Below are positions 45,751-55,744 of a DNA stretch of 64,000 bases, piece by piece. Location of the stretch: the NCBI GenBank assembly GCA_934533075.1, contig CAKTBJ010000006.1, positions 24,855 to 88,854 of the forward strand, read 5' to 3'. The notes beneath the pieces were generated by a model that ran no database searches, had not been told where the DNA came from, and was given only the letters and a program-made list of their open reading frames with translations. A program made the translations under genes and the position numbers. The stretch comes from an uncultured Paracoccus sp. GTDB taxonomy: Bacteria > Pseudomonadota > Alphaproteobacteria > Rhodobacterales > Rhodobacteraceae. Each line of letters begins with the position of its first letter. Position 1 is the stretch's first letter.

Positions 45751-46422
45751 CTAGGCCCGCGCCGCCTGCCAGCCGCGCGGATCGTTGAGGAAGCGTTCCA
45801 CCTCGGTCAGCGTGGCGGTGGTGAAGGAGCCTTGCCGGCGCGCCTCGGCCAGCACGTCCCACCATGTGCAAAGGTAATGCAGCGTGACGCCGTGATCGGC
45901 CAGCCGCTGCTCGGTCCCCTGGAAGATGTCGTAATAGAACACCACCGCGGTGTCGTTGCAGGTGGCGCCGGTCTCGCGGATGGCGTCCACGAAGGAAAGC
46001 TTGCTGCCGCCGTCGGTGGTCAGGTCCTCGACCAGCAGCACCCGGTCGCCCTCGCCCATGACGCCCTCGATGCGGGCGTTGCGGCCGTAGCCCTTGGGCT
46101 TCTTGCGGACATAGGACATCGGCAGGCCGAGGCGGTCGGCGACGAAGGCGGCGAAGGGGATGCCGGCGGTCTCGCCCCCGGCGACGTTGTCGAAGGCCTC
46201 GAACCCGGCCTCGCGCAGCACCGTGGCGGCGAGGAAATCCATCAGCGTCGTGCGGATGCGCGGGAAGGAGATCAGCTTGCGGCAGTCGATATAGGTCGGC
46301 GAGGGCAGGCCGGAGGCCAGCGTGAACGGCTCCTCGGCGTTGAAATGGACGGCCTTGATCTCCAGCAGCATGCGCGCGCAGAGCCGGGCGATCTCCTCGC
46401 GCGGGGTGAAGGGCAGGGTCAT
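45751..46422 (-). CDS. pyrE: PyrE, orotate phosphoribosyltransferase
   Basis: 223 residues; converts orotate and PRPP to OMP. Motifs: [14 protein letters not shown] (substrate binding), [41 protein letters not shown] (catalytic loop with Lys) and the PRPP loop [14 protein letters not shown] near residue 130. It belongs to the longer alphaproteobacterial form with a C-terminal extension. ATGA overlap with upstream pyrC couples two pyrimidine steps. Confidence 0.95.
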   Translation of the reverse strand: MTLPFTPREEIARLCARMLLEIKAVHFNAEEPFTLASGLPSPTYIDCRKLISFPRIRTTLMDFLAATVLREAGFEAFDNVAGGETAGIPFAAFVADRLGLPMSYVRKKPKGYGRNARIEGVMGEGDRVLLVEDLTTDGGSKLSFVDAIRETGATCNDTAVVFYYDIFQGTEQRLADHGVTLHYLCTWWDVLAEARRQGSFTTATLTEVERFLNDPRGWQAARA

Positions 46423-47465
46423 TGCGCGGCCTCCGGGTGCCAGTAAAGGGGAAAGCCGGGGTCGAAGACGGTCACGGTCTCCTCGCCGGTGCTGATCTGC
46501 GCGGGCAGGTCCAGCGGCGTGTCGCGCCGGGAAAGGGTGATGCGGGCCTCGTTCGGCGGCAGGCGGTAGAAGGCCGGGCCGTTGAGGCTGGCGAAGGCTT
46601 CCAGCCGGTCCAGCGCGCCCTCCTCCTCGAAGACATGGGCCAGCACGGCCATCGTGTTGGGCGCGGTAAAGCAGCCTGCGCAGCCGCAGGGCGCGATTTT
46701 CGCATGATCGGGATGCGGCGCGGAATCGGTGCCGAGGAAAAAGCGGCTGTCGCCCGAGGTCGCCGCCTTGCGCAGCGCCATGCGATGGCTGGCCCGCTTG
46801 ACCACCGGCAGGCAGTAGTAATGCGGCCTGATGCCGCCGACCAGCATGTGGTTGCGGTCAATGACCAGGTGATGGGTGGTGATGGTGCCGCCCAGGTCGC
46901 CGCCGCCCGCCTGCACATAGGCCACGCCCTCGGCGGTGGTGATATGCTCCATCACCACGCGCAGGCCGGGGGTGGCGCGGCGAATCGGGTCCAGGACGCG
47001 GTCGATGAACACGGCCTCGCGGTCGAAGATATCCACCGCCGGGTCCGTCACCTCGCCATGCACGCAAAGCGGCAGGCCCGATTCGGCCATCGCCTCCAGC
47101 ACCGGGCGCACCTTGTCGAAGTCCCGCACGCCGGAGTCGGAATTCGTCGTCGCCCCGGCGGGATACAGCTTGACCGCCGTGACCAGCCCCTCGGCCTGTG
47201 CCGCGATCACGTCGGCGGGGTCGGTCCTTTCGGTCAGATAGAGCGTCATCAGCGGGCGCAGGGCGGCGCCTTCGGGCAGGGCGGCAAGGATGCGGTCGCG
47301 ATAGGCGCGGGCCTGCGCGCCGGTCACCACCGGCGGCACGAGGTTCGGCATGATGATGGCGCGGCCGAAATCGGCCGACCACGGTGTCACGGCCTTCAGC
47401 ATGGCGCCGTCGCGCAGATGCAGGTGCCAGTCGTCCGGGCGGCGCAGGGTGATGGTCTGGGGCAT
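46419..47465 (-). CDS. pyrC: PyrC, dihydroorotase (class II)
   Basis: 348 residues; cyclises carbamoyl aspartate to dihydroorotate. Zinc ligands [10 protein letters not shown] near residue 11, carboxylated Lys in [16 protein letters not shown], His in LCVHGEV and MEHITT, Asp in [10 protein letters not shown]; the C-terminal [13 protein letters not shown] tail (FPLYWHPE) is typical. ATG 47465 is chosen as it gives the family start [17 protein letters not shown]; an in-frame ATG 35 bases upstream is poorly spaced to its AGG. First gene of the leftward pyr-dnaB run. Confidence 0.95.
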   Translation of the reverse strand: MPQTITLRRPDDWHLHLRDGAMLKAVTPWSADFGRAIIMPNLVPPVVTGAQARAYRDRILAALPEGAALRPLMTLYLTERTDPADVIAAQAEGLVTAVKLYPAGATTNSDSGVRDFDKVRPVLEAMAESGLPLCVHGEVTDPAVDIFDREAVFIDRVLDPIRRATPGLRVVMEHITTAEGVAYVQAGGGDLGGTITTHHLVIDRNHMLVGGIRPHYYCLPVVKRASHRMALRKAATSGDSRFFLGTDSAPHPDHAKIAPCGCAGCFTAPNTMAVLAHVFEEEGALDRLEAFASLNGPAFYRLPPNEARITLSRRDTPLDLPAQISTGEETVTVFDPGFPLYWHPEAAQ

Positions 47466-47560
47466 GGGGGTGCTCTGGTCGCGGGCTTGCGGGGTCATCC
47501 TGCGGGATAGCGAAGCATGCTGTAAAGGGCCAGCCCCTTCCCGCCGCTTTCCGTAGGGAA

Positions 47561-47580
47561 GCGGGGGGCCGGCCCCCCGC
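47561..47580. repeat. 20-bp perfect palindrome upstream of pyrC
   Basis: GCGGGGGGCCGGCCCCCCGC, ten-base arms with no loop, about 95 bases before the pyrC start within the 387-base gap 47466-47852. It is followed by ACCCCCC. Such G/C palindromes are common between genes in this order; role as terminator, nuclease site or repeat family member is open. The remainder of the gap holds the palindrome doublet copy 3 and nothing else recognised. Confidence 0.6.
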
Positions 47581-47660
47581 ACCCCCCTTGCCGGCGGCAG
47601 GTTGCGGGGTTGCGTGGCATGGTCCGGTGGGTGGGGGTATTCCTTGCGGGTGCGCGGCAA

Positions 47661-47835
47661 GGTGCGTGCAAGCACGCACCCTGCGCATCCGCGACCCGTG
47701 GCCTTCCGCCTTGTGCCGTGCCCATCGGCAAGCCGGGCTGGGGTCACGTGCCGCCGGAGACCCTATACCGTCCGCCCCCCGCAGCACGGGGCGGAAGGAA
47801 AGCGCTTTCCCGCAGGGTGTGTGCTTGCACGCACC
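47661..47835. repeat. REP-like palindrome doublet, copy 3
   Basis: GGTGCGTGCAAGCACGCACC at 47661-47680 followed by CTGCG, and GGTGTGTGCTTGCACGCACC at 47816-47835 preceded by CGCAG. Compared with copy 2 (CTACG / CGTAG) both inner flanks changed together (A to G on one arm, T to C on the other), preserving arm-to-arm pairing. Length is 175 bp, equal to copy 2, yet the spacer differs. Between the pyrC upstream region and the TIGR02302 gene's stop. Confidence 0.85.
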
Positions 47836-47852
47836 ATTCCCGGCTCCGCCGC

Positions 47853-50330
47853 CTAGAACTGCTCCAGCAGCCGGCGCAGGTAGTCGCGCTCGTCCTGCGG
47901 GCGCTGCAACTGGCCGGAGCGGCGGCGGATCTCGTCCAGCAGGTCGCGGGCGCGGCGCATGGCCTCGGCGGGGCCGAACTCGCCCAGCGGGCTGTCGGTG
48001 GTGATCGAGCCGCCGGCGCCGTCGAGGCTGCGGCCCAGCGGATCGCGGCTTCTGCCGTCGCCGCCCGCGCCGCTGCCGTCGCGGCCCTCGGGGTCCAGGC
48101 CCCCGGATTCGCCATCGCCGGCCTGCGGGCCGCCGGCGCCGGTCTCGCCCAGCCGGCTCAGCCGCCGCATGCCCTCGCGCAGCCGGCGGATGGCCTCGGC
48201 CTGACGGTCCATCGCCTCGCTGATGCCGCCCTGCCGCAGCGCCTCCTCGGCCTCCTCCATCGCGCGGCCGGCCTCGTCCAGCTCGCGCCCGGCCTCCTCG
48301 CCCTGCGGGCTGCCCTGGCCCGGCATCAGGCCGCGCTGGCGGCCAAGCTGCTCGCGCAGGTCGCGCTGGGCCTCGGCCAGATCGTCGGCCTCGCCGGGGG
48401 TTTCGGGGCGCCACATGCCGCGCTCGTCGCGCTGGCGGCGCATGGCCTCGTCGGCCAACCGCTGCTGCTCGCGCAGGGTCTCGGTCAGCTCGTCCATCGC
48501 CTGGCCCTGGCCCTCGCCGCTGCCGGGACCGCCGCCGCCCTGACCCTGCCGGACCTCCAGATTCTCCATCATGCGGTTGAACTGTTCCAGCAATTCCTGG
48601 GCCTCGGCGGTGCGGCCCTCGCGCATCAGGCGCTCGATCTCGTCCATCATCGCCTGGATCTGGTCGCCGGTCAGCAGCTCCGACGGGCGGTCGCGGGTAA
48701 AGCGGGCCTCCGGGGCCTCGCCGCGCTCGGCCAGCATGCTTGTATAGGCGTCGGTGGCCTCGCGCAATTCGCGCATCAGGCGGGCGATCTCGTCGGGCGA
48801 GGCGCCTTGCCGGATCGCCTCGGACAGCCGTTCCTGCGCGCGCCGCATGCGCTCGATGGCGTCCGACAACCCGCCATCCTCCAGCGCGATGGCGCTTTGC
48901 CACAGGGCTTCGGCGGCCTCGTCGCGGGTACGGGCGTCCAGCGGGCCGGCCTCCAGCCGCGCGACAAGGGCACGCAGGCCGGCATCCAGTTCCGGCTCGA
49001 ACAGGTCGCCCTGCGGCCACAGGATCGCGCGCAGCACCTGCGCGGCATCCGAGCGGTTCTCGCGCGACCACAGCAGCGACTGGCGCAGCTCGATCAGCGC
49101 GGCGGCGCGGGGATCGAAAAAGCGCCGGCCCGGCAGGATCATGTGCAGGGGCGCCGATTCGCCGGTCTGGCCCAGCCCGTCCTCGACCCTCAGGGTCAGC
49201 CTGACCGGCAGGTTGGCATAGGGATGGCGGGCGAGGTCGGCATTCAGCGCGCCGCGCACCGCGTCGCGGCCGCGCGCGGGCAAAGGCAGGTCGAGGGCCA
49301 GCGCCTCGCGCGGCTCCGGCTCGCGCGCCAGCCCGTAGCGGCGGGGGACGGCGGGCAGGTCGAGGGCGATCTCGGCCGTGCCGGCGGTCACGCCGTAGTC
49401 GTCCGAGGCGGTGAAACGCTGCACCAGCCTGCCATCGGCGCGGCGTTCGGGCGCGGGACCGGCGGCGACGGCGGGCGCGGCGTCGGGGGTGACGGTCACG
49501 GTGATGCGGCGGCCGGGCAGGTCGATGGACCCGTCCTTCAGCGCCGCAAAGGCCGGGGCGTCGGGGGGTGTGCCGGCCTCCTGCGGGCCGATGGATTGCG
49601 AAAAGCGGTCGGTGCCGTAAAGGCGCAGGGTCACGCGGCTGCCCTGCGGCAGGGTCAGGGTCTCGCCCTCGGGCAGGGCGTTCAGATAGACCACCGGGCG
49701 GCGGGTATGGGCGGGCGGCTCGGCCCAGCCCTCCCATGTGTCGGCGGCGGGGGGCAGGGGGATGGTCGTGGGCGCGGTGCCGGAGGCCAGCGCGCCCCAG
49801 CCCTGCCCCAGCCCGGCCACGTCGCCGAAGATCAGCCCCATCGCCAGCGCGGTCACGGCGCTGATGCGCAGGGCGAAGGGGTCGCGGGCGGCCAGCCCGG
49901 CGCGGGGGGCGGCGGCGCGGGCCTGCCCGGCCACGGAGGCCGCGCGGGCCTGATGCGCGGCCCAGAGCGCGCGGCTGCCCGGATCGTCCGCGCCCACCGC
50001 CATGCGGTCGCCCAGCGTCGCCAGCGGCTGCCCCGGCAGGCGCGCATCCACCCGCGCCAGCGCCGCGCCCGGCCCCGGCCGCCGGAAACGGCGCCAGCCC
50101 AGCCATGCCAGCAGCAGAAAGCCCAGCACCAGCACCGGACCCAGCGCCGGCCCGATCAGCGGCACCCGCCCGGCGCCAAGTGCCAGCGCAGCCGCGCCGG
50201 CGCCGGCCAGCGACGCCGCCGGCCAGAAGGCGCGGGCCAGGGCCTCCCACCACAAGGCCGCCTGCGTCAGCGCCACCGCCCGCCTTGCCGCGCGGGGCAG
50301 GGGCGGGATGCTGTCGGCCGGCCGCGTCAC
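47853..50330 (-). CDS. TIGR02302/DUF4175 family membrane protein
   Basis: 825 residues. Two or three N-terminal membrane segments (about residues 25-80 and near 155), a beta-rich region (VTLRLYGTDRFSQSIG, RFTASDDYGVTAGTAEI) and a very long Gln/Arg/Glu-rich helical C-terminal half (MDEIERLMREGRTAEAQELLEQFNRMMENL, LREQQRLADEAMRRQRDERG) ending in LLEQF. This is the alphaproteobacterial TIGR02302 family, function unknown, nearly always beside lysA. An envelope role is inferred from topology and context. ATGA overlap with lysA. Confidence 0.9.
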   Translation of the reverse strand: MTRPADSIPPLPRAARRAVALTQAALWWEALARAFWPAASLAGAGAAALALGAGRVPLIGPALGPVLVLGFLLLAWLGWRRFRRPGPGAALARVDARLPGQPLATLGDRMAVGADDPGSRALWAAHQARAASVAGQARAAAPRAGLAARDPFALRISAVTALAMGLIFGDVAGLGQGWGALASGTAPTTIPLPPAADTWEGWAEPPAHTRRPVVYLNALPEGETLTLPQGSRVTLRLYGTDRFSQSIGPQEAGTPPDAPAFAALKDGSIDLPGRRITVTVTPDAAPAVAAGPAPERRADGRLVQRFTASDDYGVTAGTAEIALDLPAVPRRYGLAREPEPREALALDLPLPARGRDAVRGALNADLARHPYANLPVRLTLRVEDGLGQTGESAPLHMILPGRRFFDPRAAALIELRQSLLWSRENRSDAAQVLRAILWPQGDLFEPELDAGLRALVARLEAGPLDARTRDEAAEALWQSAIALEDGGLSDAIERMRRAQERLSEAIRQGASPDEIARLMRELREATDAYTSMLAERGEAPEARFTRDRPSELLTGDQIQAMMDEIERLMREGRTAEAQELLEQFNRMMENLEVRQGQGGGGPGSGEGQGQAMDELTETLREQQRLADEAMRRQRDERGMWRPETPGEADDLAEAQRDLREQLGRQRGLMPGQGSPQGEEAGRELDEAGRAMEEAEEALRQGGISEAMDRQAEAIRRLREGMRRLSRLGETGAGGPQAGDGESGGLDPEGRDGSGAGGDGRSRDPLGRSLDGAGGSITTDSPLGEFGPAEAMRRARDLLDEIRRRSGQLQRPQDERDYLRRLLEQF

Positions 50331-51589
50331 AGCCAGTCGGGCACCACCTCGCGCGCCAGCATCTCCTCGATGCCGGGGCGGGGGCGGATCACCGCGAATT
50401 GCTCGCCATCGACCAGCACTTCGGGCACCAGCGGGCGGGTGTTATACTCGGAGGCCATGACCGCACCATAAGCCCCCGCGGAACGAAAGGCGACCAGATC
50501 GCCGGGTTTCAGCGGCGCCAGCGGGACGGCTCGCGCAAATGTGTCGCCGGTCTCGCAGACCGGGCCGACCACGTCGAAGGCGCGCGGAGCGGCCCCGGTC
50601 TCGACCACCGGCACCAGTTCGTGGCTGGCATCATACATCGCCGGGCGGATCAGGTCGTTCATGGCGGCGTCGAGGATCAGGAAATCGCGGCCCTCGCCTT
50701 CCTTCACATAGACCACCTGCGACAGCAGGATACCGGCATTGCCGGCGATGTTGCGGCCCGGCTCGACCTCGATCTCGCAACCCAGATGGCCCACGGCATC
50801 GCGGATCACCTGCCCCCATTCCACGGGCAGGGGCGGCACGGAGTTGTCGCGGACATAGGGAATGCCAAGCCCGCCGCCCATGTCGAGGCGGCGGATGTCG
50901 TGGCCGTCCGCGCGCAGGGCCGCGACCAGTTCGGCCATGCGCGCATAGGCGGCGCGATAGGGGGCCAGGTCGGTGAGCTGGCTGCCGATATGCATGTCGA
51001 CGCCGATCACCTTGATGCCAGGCAGGCGGGCGGCCTCGGCATAGACCGCGCGGGCCTTGGCAATGGGGATGCCGAACTTGTTTTCCGACTTGCCGGTGGC
51101 GATCTTGGCATGGGTCTTGGCGTCCACGTCGGGGTTGACGCGGATGGCGATGGGGGCGGTGACGCCAAGGCTGGCGGCCACCTCGGACAGGGCGCGCAGC
51201 TCCGGCTCCGATTCCACGTTGAACTGGCGGATGCCCCCGGTCAGGGCGGCGCGCATTTCCTCGCGCGTCTTGCCGACGCCCGAGAACACGATGCGGTCGC
51301 CCGGCACCCCGGCGGCGCGGGCGCGGGCATATTCGCCGATGGAGACCACATCCATGCCCGCGCCCATGTCCCCCAGCAGCTTCAGCACCGCGACGTTGGA
51401 CAGGGCCTTGACCGCAAAGCAGACCAGCGAATGGTCCGCCCAGTCCAGCGCCTGCCGGAACAGGCCGAGATGCCGGCGCAGGGTGGCGGCGGAATAGACA
51501 TAGGCGGGGGTGCCCACGCTTTCCGCGATGCGGGTCAGGGGCACGTCCTCGGCGTGCAGCACGCCGTCGCGATAAGTGAAATGATCCAT
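50327..51589 (-). CDS. lysA: LysA, diaminopimelate decarboxylase
   Basis: 420 residues; PLP enzyme converting meso-diaminopimelate to lysine. Pyridoxal Lys in CFAVKALSNVAVLKLL (near residue 60), GVDMHIGSQLTDL, LDMGGGLGIPY, EPGRNIAGNAGIL and the second-subunit Cys in GPVCETGDTF, then AYGAVMASEYN. ATG 51589 overlaps the preceding gene by one base and gives MDHFTYRDGVLHAEDV, the usual start. Cooperates with dapD at 4.9 kb. Confidence 0.96.
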   Translation of the reverse strand: MDHFTYRDGVLHAEDVPLTRIAESVGTPAYVYSAATLRRHLGLFRQALDWADHSLVCFAVKALSNVAVLKLLGDMGAGMDVVSIGEYARARAAGVPGDRIVFSGVGKTREEMRAALTGGIRQFNVESEPELRALSEVAASLGVTAPIAIRVNPDVDAKTHAKIATGKSENKFGIPIAKARAVYAEAARLPGIKVIGVDMHIGSQLTDLAPYRAAYARMAELVAALRADGHDIRRLDMGGGLGIPYVRDNSVPPLPVEWGQVIRDAVGHLGCEIEVEPGRNIAGNAGILLSQVVYVKEGEGRDFLILDAAMNDLIRPAMYDASHELVPVVETGAAPRAFDVVGPVCETGDTFARAVPLAPLKPGDLVAFRSAGAYGAVMASEYNTRPLVPEVLVDGEQFAVIRPRPGIEEMLAREVVPDWL

Positions 51590-51843
51590 CAGGCGATCCT
51601 GCGAGAGCGGAAGAACAGATAGAGCGGCAGCGCCAGCCCCAGCCCGGCCAGCATGGCCGGAAGCGTCAGCAGCGCAAGCCAGTTGCGCCGCAAGGTGGTC
51701 TCGGTCAGGCACCACAGCCCCAGCGCGGTCATCGCCACGGCCTCGGAGGCCGAGGGCGCCGCCCAGCCCCACAGGGCGGCAGCGGCGCCGGCGAGGCTGA
51801 GTCCCGCCCAGACGGCACGCATGGGCGTGAGGTCAAAGCTCAT
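51589..51843 (-). CDS. Small membrane protein between lptM-like gene and lysA
   Basis: 84 residues with two to three hydrophobic segments (AVWAGLSLAGAAAALWGWAA, AVAMTALGLWCLTETTL, WLALLTLPAMLAGLGLALPLYLFF) and a basic end RSRRIA. No family recognised with confidence. It overlaps the lipoprotein gene by 11 bases and lysA by one base, so it is embedded in the argH-lysA operon. Confidence 0.7.
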   Translation of the reverse strand: MSFDLTPMRAVWAGLSLAGAAAALWGWAAPSASEAVAMTALGLWCLTETTLRRNWLALLTLPAMLAGLGLALPLYLFFRSRRIA

Positions 51844-51979
51844 ATTTCATGCCGATCTCCACCTCGCCCGACAGGGTGACGCCGGGCGGGGGCGGGGTGT
51901 CGGCAGGGCGCTGCGGCGGGCCGTCGATGCCGCAGCCGGCCAGCAGCAGGAAGGCGAGGGGGGCGAGATAGCGGGTCAT
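51833..51979 (-). CDS. LptM-like (YifL-type) small lipoprotein
   Basis: 48 residues: signal peptide [16 protein letters not shown] with lipobox LAGC (Cys 16), then [17 protein letters not shown]. The GCGxxGP motif right after the acylated Cys, tiny size and the position next to lysA resemble LptM/YifL, which stabilises the LptD LPS-export translocon in enterobacteria. Orthology is inferred from motif and synteny only. It starts in the argH stop (ATGA) and overlaps the next gene. Confidence 0.78.
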   Translation of the reverse strand: MTRYLAPLAFLLLAGCGIDGPPQRPADTPPPPGVTLSGEVEIGMKYEL

Positions 51980-53379
51980 GCGAGACGTTCCTTCCATGCG
52001 GCGACCTGTTCGCGCACGCGCACGGGGGCGGTGCCGCCGTAGCTGGTGCGCGAGGCGACCGAGTTGTGCACCCCCAGCACGGCGAAAATGCCGTCGGTGA
52101 TGGCCGGGTTGACCGATTGCATGTCGGCAAGGCTGAGGTCCGGCAGGTCCACGCCGCGCGATTCGGCCATCGCCACCAGCGCGCCGGTGGCGTGGTGGGC
52201 GTCGCGGAAGGGCAGCCCGGCCTCGCGCACCAGCCAGTCGGCCAGGTCCGTCGCGGTCGAGAACCCGGACCCCGCCGCCTTTTCCAGCGCCGGGCGGTTC
52301 ACGGTCAGGTCGCGCAGCATGCCCTCCATCGCGGCCAGCGCCAGCATCAGGTTGTCGGCGGCGTCGAAGGCCTGCTCCTTGTCCTCCTGCATGTCCTTGG
52401 AATAGGCCAGCGGCAGGCCCTTCATCACGGTAAACAGCGCCACCGTGGCGCCGAGGATGCGGCCGATCTTGGCCCGGATCAGTTCGGCGGCGTCGGGATT
52501 GCGCTTCTGCGGCATGATCGACGACCCGGTGGACCACTTGTCCGACAGCGAGACGAAGCGGAACTGCGCCGAGGACCAGATCACCAGCTCCTCCGCCAGC
52601 CGCGACAGGTGGATGGCGCAGATCGACGCGGCGGAGAGGAATTCCAGCGCGAAATCGCGGTCGCTGACCGAATCGAGGCTGTTCGCCGTCGGCCGGTCGA
52701 AGCCCAGCGCGGCCGCCGTGGCATGGCGGTCGATGGGGAAGCCGGTGCCGGCCAAGGCCGCCGAGCCTAGCGGGCACTCGTTCATCCGCGCCCGCGCATC
52801 GCGGAAGCGGCTGAGGTCGCGCCCCCACATTTCCACATAGGCCATCATGTGATGGCCCCATGTCACCGGCTGCGCGGTTTGCAGATGGGTGAATCCCGGC
52901 ATGACCCAATCCGCCCCCGCCTCGGCCTGCGACAAAGCGGCGCGGATCAGCGCCTCCAGCCCGGTGATGGCCGCATCGCACTGGTCGCGCACCCACAGCC
53001 GAAAGTCCGTGGCCACCTGGTCGTTGCGGCTTCGCGCGGTATGCAGCCGCCCCGCCGGTTCCCCGATCAGCGCCTTCAGCCGCGATTCCACGTTCATGTG
53101 GATGTCTTCCAGCGCGGTCGAGAAGGTGAAGCTGCCCGCCTCGATCTCTGACAAGACGGTGAGCAGCCCTTCCTCGATCGCGCTTGCATCGCTAGGAGTG
53201 AGGATGCCCTGCGCCGCCAGCATCGCGGCATGGGCACGGCTGCCGCGGATGTCCTGCGCGTAAAGCCGCCTGTCGAACCCGATCGAGGCGTTGATCGCCT
53301 CCATGATCGCGTCCGGCCCGGCGGCGAAGCGACCGCCCCACATGCTGTTGGCGGTTGGGGCGTCCTGGGTGTCGGTCAT
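51976..53379 (-). CDS. argH: ArgH, argininosuccinate lyase
   Basis: 467 residues; last step of arginine synthesis. Motifs: [11 protein letters not shown] at the start, [46 protein letters not shown] (catalytic His), and the fumarase-superfamily signature [12 protein letters not shown] near residue 280. ATG 53379 has AAGGA upstream. Only 24 bases separate it from the divergent tlpA-like start, so promoters must lie inside the facing coding regions or overlap. Confidence 0.96.
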   Translation of the reverse strand: MTDTQDAPTANSMWGGRFAAGPDAIMEAINASIGFDRRLYAQDIRGSRAHAAMLAAQGILTPSDASAIEEGLLTVLSEIEAGSFTFSTALEDIHMNVESRLKALIGEPAGRLHTARSRNDQVATDFRLWVRDQCDAAITGLEALIRAALSQAEAGADWVMPGFTHLQTAQPVTWGHHMMAYVEMWGRDLSRFRDARARMNECPLGSAALAGTGFPIDRHATAAALGFDRPTANSLDSVSDRDFALEFLSAASICAIHLSRLAEELVIWSSAQFRFVSLSDKWSTGSSIMPQKRNPDAAELIRAKIGRILGATVALFTVMKGLPLAYSKDMQEDKEQAFDAADNLMLALAAMEGMLRDLTVNRPALEKAAGSGFSTATDLADWLVREAGLPFRDAHHATGALVAMAESRGVDLPDLSLADMQSVNPAITDGIFAVLGVHNSVASRTSYGGTAPVRVREQVAAWKERLA

Positions 53380-53403
53380 CGGTCTGTCCTTGGAGGGGTC
53401 ACG

Positions 53404-53949
53404 TTGCGCTTGCCAATTCTTTATACCGCGCTGCTTCTCGGCGTAAACGGCGCCCATGCGGGGGCGGTGGACTGGGAGGCCGCCCATGCCGCCGGCCTGA
53501 CCAAGCTGGCGCCGCTGGAGGCGCCGGTCGCGGTCCCCGACACGCCCTTCATCGACGCCGAGGGCAACCAGATGCAGCTGGGCGACTGGCGGGGGCGGGT
53601 GGTGCTGGTGAACTTCTGGGCGACATGGTGCGCGCCCTGCCGCGAGGAGATGCCTTCGCTGGACGCGCTGGAGGCCGAGATGGGCGGCGAGGATTTCGCC
53701 GTCCTGACCATCGCCGCCGGCCGCAACCCGGTGCCGGCCATCCAGAAATTCTATGAGGAACAAGGCATTGAAAACCTTCCCCTGCTGAAGGACGAGCGTC
53801 AGGTCCTGGCGCGCGGCATGGGGGTGATGGGGCTGCCGGTCTCGGTCCTGATCGACCGCGAGGGCATGGAGGTCGCCCGCGTCATCGGCGAACTGGACTG
53901 GGCCGACCCGGCGGTCAAGGACGTGATCGCCCAGATGATCGCCGAGTGA
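53404..53949 (+). CDS. TlpA-like periplasmic thiol-disulfide protein
   Basis: 181 residues. Start TTG 53404 with GGAGGGG six bases upstream, giving a signal peptide ([18 protein letters not shown]). Thioredoxin-fold core with WCAPC near residue 77 ([24 protein letters not shown]), the TlpA-type insert, and cis-Pro in [13 protein letters not shown]. Likely reduces disulfides in cytochrome c or oxidase copper-site maturation, as TlpA/HelX-like proteins do. Divergent from argH; the same pairing is common in Rhodobacterales. Confidence 0.88.
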   Translation: MRLPILYTALLLGVNGAHAGAVDWEAAHAAGLTKLAPLEAPVAVPDTPFIDAEGNQMQLGDWRGRVVLVNFWATWCAPCREEMPSLDALEAEMGGEDFAVLTIAAGRNPVPAIQKFYEEQGIENLPLLKDERQVLARGMGVMGLPVSVLIDREGMEVARVIGELDWADPAVKDVIAQMIAE

Positions 53950-54015
53950 TCGCGCCAAGGCTGTATTAACCAAGCCCGCAGATTCCCGCTTCGGTTTACT
54001 GCTTCTTAGGCGACC

Positions 54016-54885
54016 ATGCCTAGAAGGGGTAAAGGCGAATCGCAGGAAACGGGGGTTGCGGCAATGTATCATCAGACAGGGGAGGGGCCTGGCTCGCCCC
54101 TTGATTTCGTCATGCAGGAGCAGACGCGGCTGACGCTGACCTCCGTGCGGCGGGCGGTGGCGGCGGGCAAGGGGATGCTGGCCTTCCAGCCGGTGGTGCA
54201 GACCGACCGGCCCGACCGCCCGGCCTTCTACGAGGGGCTGATTCGCATCCTCGACGATACCGGGCGCATCGTGCCCCTGTGCGATTTCATGCCCTATGCG
54301 GAAACCACCGACCTGGGCCGGCAGATCGACTGCCTGTCGCTGTCGCTGGGCTTGCAGGCGCTGGCCGCGAACCCGGACCTGCGGCTGTCGATCAACATGA
54401 GCGCGCGCTCCATCGGCTATCCCAACTGGCTGGAGACGCTGCGCTGGGGCACCGGCAGCGACGACCGCATCGCCGAGCGGCTGGTGCTGGAGATCACGGA
54501 AAGCTCGGCGATGGGCATGCCGGAGCTGGTGACGGGCTTCATGCGCGAATGGCAGGCGCGCGGGGTCAGCTTCGCCATCGACGACTTCGGCGCGGGCTAT
54601 ACCTCGTTTCGCTACCTGCGCGATTTCTGCTTCGACATGATCAAGATCGACGGGCAGTTCGTGCGCGACATTGCCAGCCATCCCGACAACCAGGTGCTGG
54701 TGCAGGCGCTGATCTCCATCGCGCATCACTTCGACATGTTCACCGTGGCGGAATCGGTGGAAACCGCCGACGAGGCCGCGTTCCTGATGGATCTGGGCAT
54801 CGACTGCCTTCAGGGCTTCTATTTCGGCGCGCCGACCATCGCGCCGCCGGGCGGGGCGCCGCCGGCGCTGTCGCGCAGGCATTGA
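54016..54885 (+). CDS. EAL-domain cyclic-di-GMP phosphodiesterase
   Basis: 289 residues (270 if ATG 54064 is used). One EAL domain: the signature reads YEGLIR, with Gly in place of Ala but the metal-binding Glu kept; further metal and catalytic residues are visible in INMSARS, LEITES, the [13 protein letters not shown] loop, IKIDGQFV, and AESVET. All residues expected for activity seem present. No GGDEF, sensor or membrane segment. May help switch between motility and sessile life; no operon partner. Confidence 0.9.
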   Translation: MPRRGKGESQETGVAAMYHQTGEGPGSPLDFVMQEQTRLTLTSVRRAVAAGKGMLAFQPVVQTDRPDRPAFYEGLIRILDDTGRIVPLCDFMPYAETTDLGRQIDCLSLSLGLQALAANPDLRLSINMSARSIGYPNWLETLRWGTGSDDRIAERLVLEITESSAMGMPELVTGFMREWQARGVSFAIDDFGAGYTSFRYLRDFCFDMIKIDGQFVRDIASHPDNQVLVQALISIAHHFDMFTVAESVETADEAAFLMDLGIDCLQGFYFGAPTIAPPGGAPPALSRRH

Positions 54886-54982
54886 CGGGGGAAATCGCGC
54901 GGCGGGCTTGAAAGAATGTTGCGTGTCGCTGGCGTGGTGCGTAACGATTGGACCCGAGGCATCCATGCTCAGGGAGGAAGGC

Positions 54983-55708
54983 ATGACCACAACCGCAATC
55001 GTCACCGGCGGCTCGCGCGGGATCGGCGCGGCGATCTCGCTGGCGTTGAAGGAAGCGGGCCATACCGTCGCCGCCAATTATGCCGGCAATGACGAGGCCG
55101 CCCGCGCCTTCACCGAACAGACCGGGATTCCGACCTACAAGTGGTCGGTGGCGGATTACGACGCCTGTGCGGCGGGCATCGCGCAGATCGAGGCCGATCT
55201 CGGCCCGGTGGGGGTGCTGGTCAACAATGCCGGCATCACCCGCGACGCGATGTTCCACCGCATGACCCCCCAGCAATGGAAGGAGGTCATCGACACCAAC
55301 CTGACCGGCGTCTTCAACATGACGCATAACGTCTGGAACGGCATGCGCGAGCGGAAATACGGCCGCATCGTCACCATCAGCTCGGTCAACGGGCAGAAGG
55401 GGCAGGCGGGGCAGGTCAACTATTCGGCGGCCAAGTCCGGCGATATCGGCTTTACCCGCGCGCTGGCGCAGGAAGGGGCGCGGGCCGGGATCACGGCGAA
55501 CGTGGTCGCGCCGGGCTATATCGGCACGGACATGGTGCGCGCCATCGACGAAAAGGTCCTGGCCGAGCGTATCATCCCCCAGATCCCCGTTGGTCGCCTG
55601 GGCGAGCCGGAGGAAATCGCCCGCTGCGTGGCCTTCCTGGTCTCGAAGGATGCGGGCTTCATCACCGGCTCGGTGATCAGCGCGAACGGCGGGCAGTTCT
55701 TCGCCTGA
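54983..55708 (+). CDS. phaB: PhaB, acetoacetyl-CoA reductase
   Basis: 241 residues, NADPH-dependent SDR reducing acetoacetyl-CoA to (R)-3-hydroxybutyryl-CoA for polyhydroxybutyrate. Motifs: [12 protein letters not shown] near the N-terminus, [14 protein letters not shown], catalytic Ser in [10 protein letters not shown], and [18 protein letters not shown] and [14 protein letters not shown] are typical PhaB rather than FabG text. Start ATG 54983 follows AGGGAGGA. phaA and phaC are elsewhere. A 9-bp GC hairpin follows the stop. Confidence 0.92.
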   Translation: MTTTAIVTGGSRGIGAAISLALKEAGHTVAANYAGNDEAARAFTEQTGIPTYKWSVADYDACAAGIAQIEADLGPVGVLVNNAGITRDAMFHRMTPQQWKEVIDTNLTGVFNMTHNVWNGMRERKYGRIVTISSVNGQKGQAGQVNYSAAKSGDIGFTRALAQEGARAGITANVVAPGYIGTDMVRAIDEKVLAERIIPQIPVGRLGEPEEIARCVAFLVSKDAGFITGSVISANGGQFFA

Positions 55709-55720
55709 CCCTGCCCGGCC

Positions 55721-55744
55721 CCTGCGCCCGCCACAGGGCGCGGG
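55721..55744 (+). terminator. phaB terminator hairpin
   Basis: CCTGCGCCC pairs with GGGCGCGGG (one G-T) around GCCACA, 13 bases after the phaB stop. No T-run follows. Confidence 0.5.

Noticed and set aside
53966..53971. TTAACC before the EAL gene as a second CtrA site
   Set aside because: Only one half-site is present; no second half follows at the correct distance.
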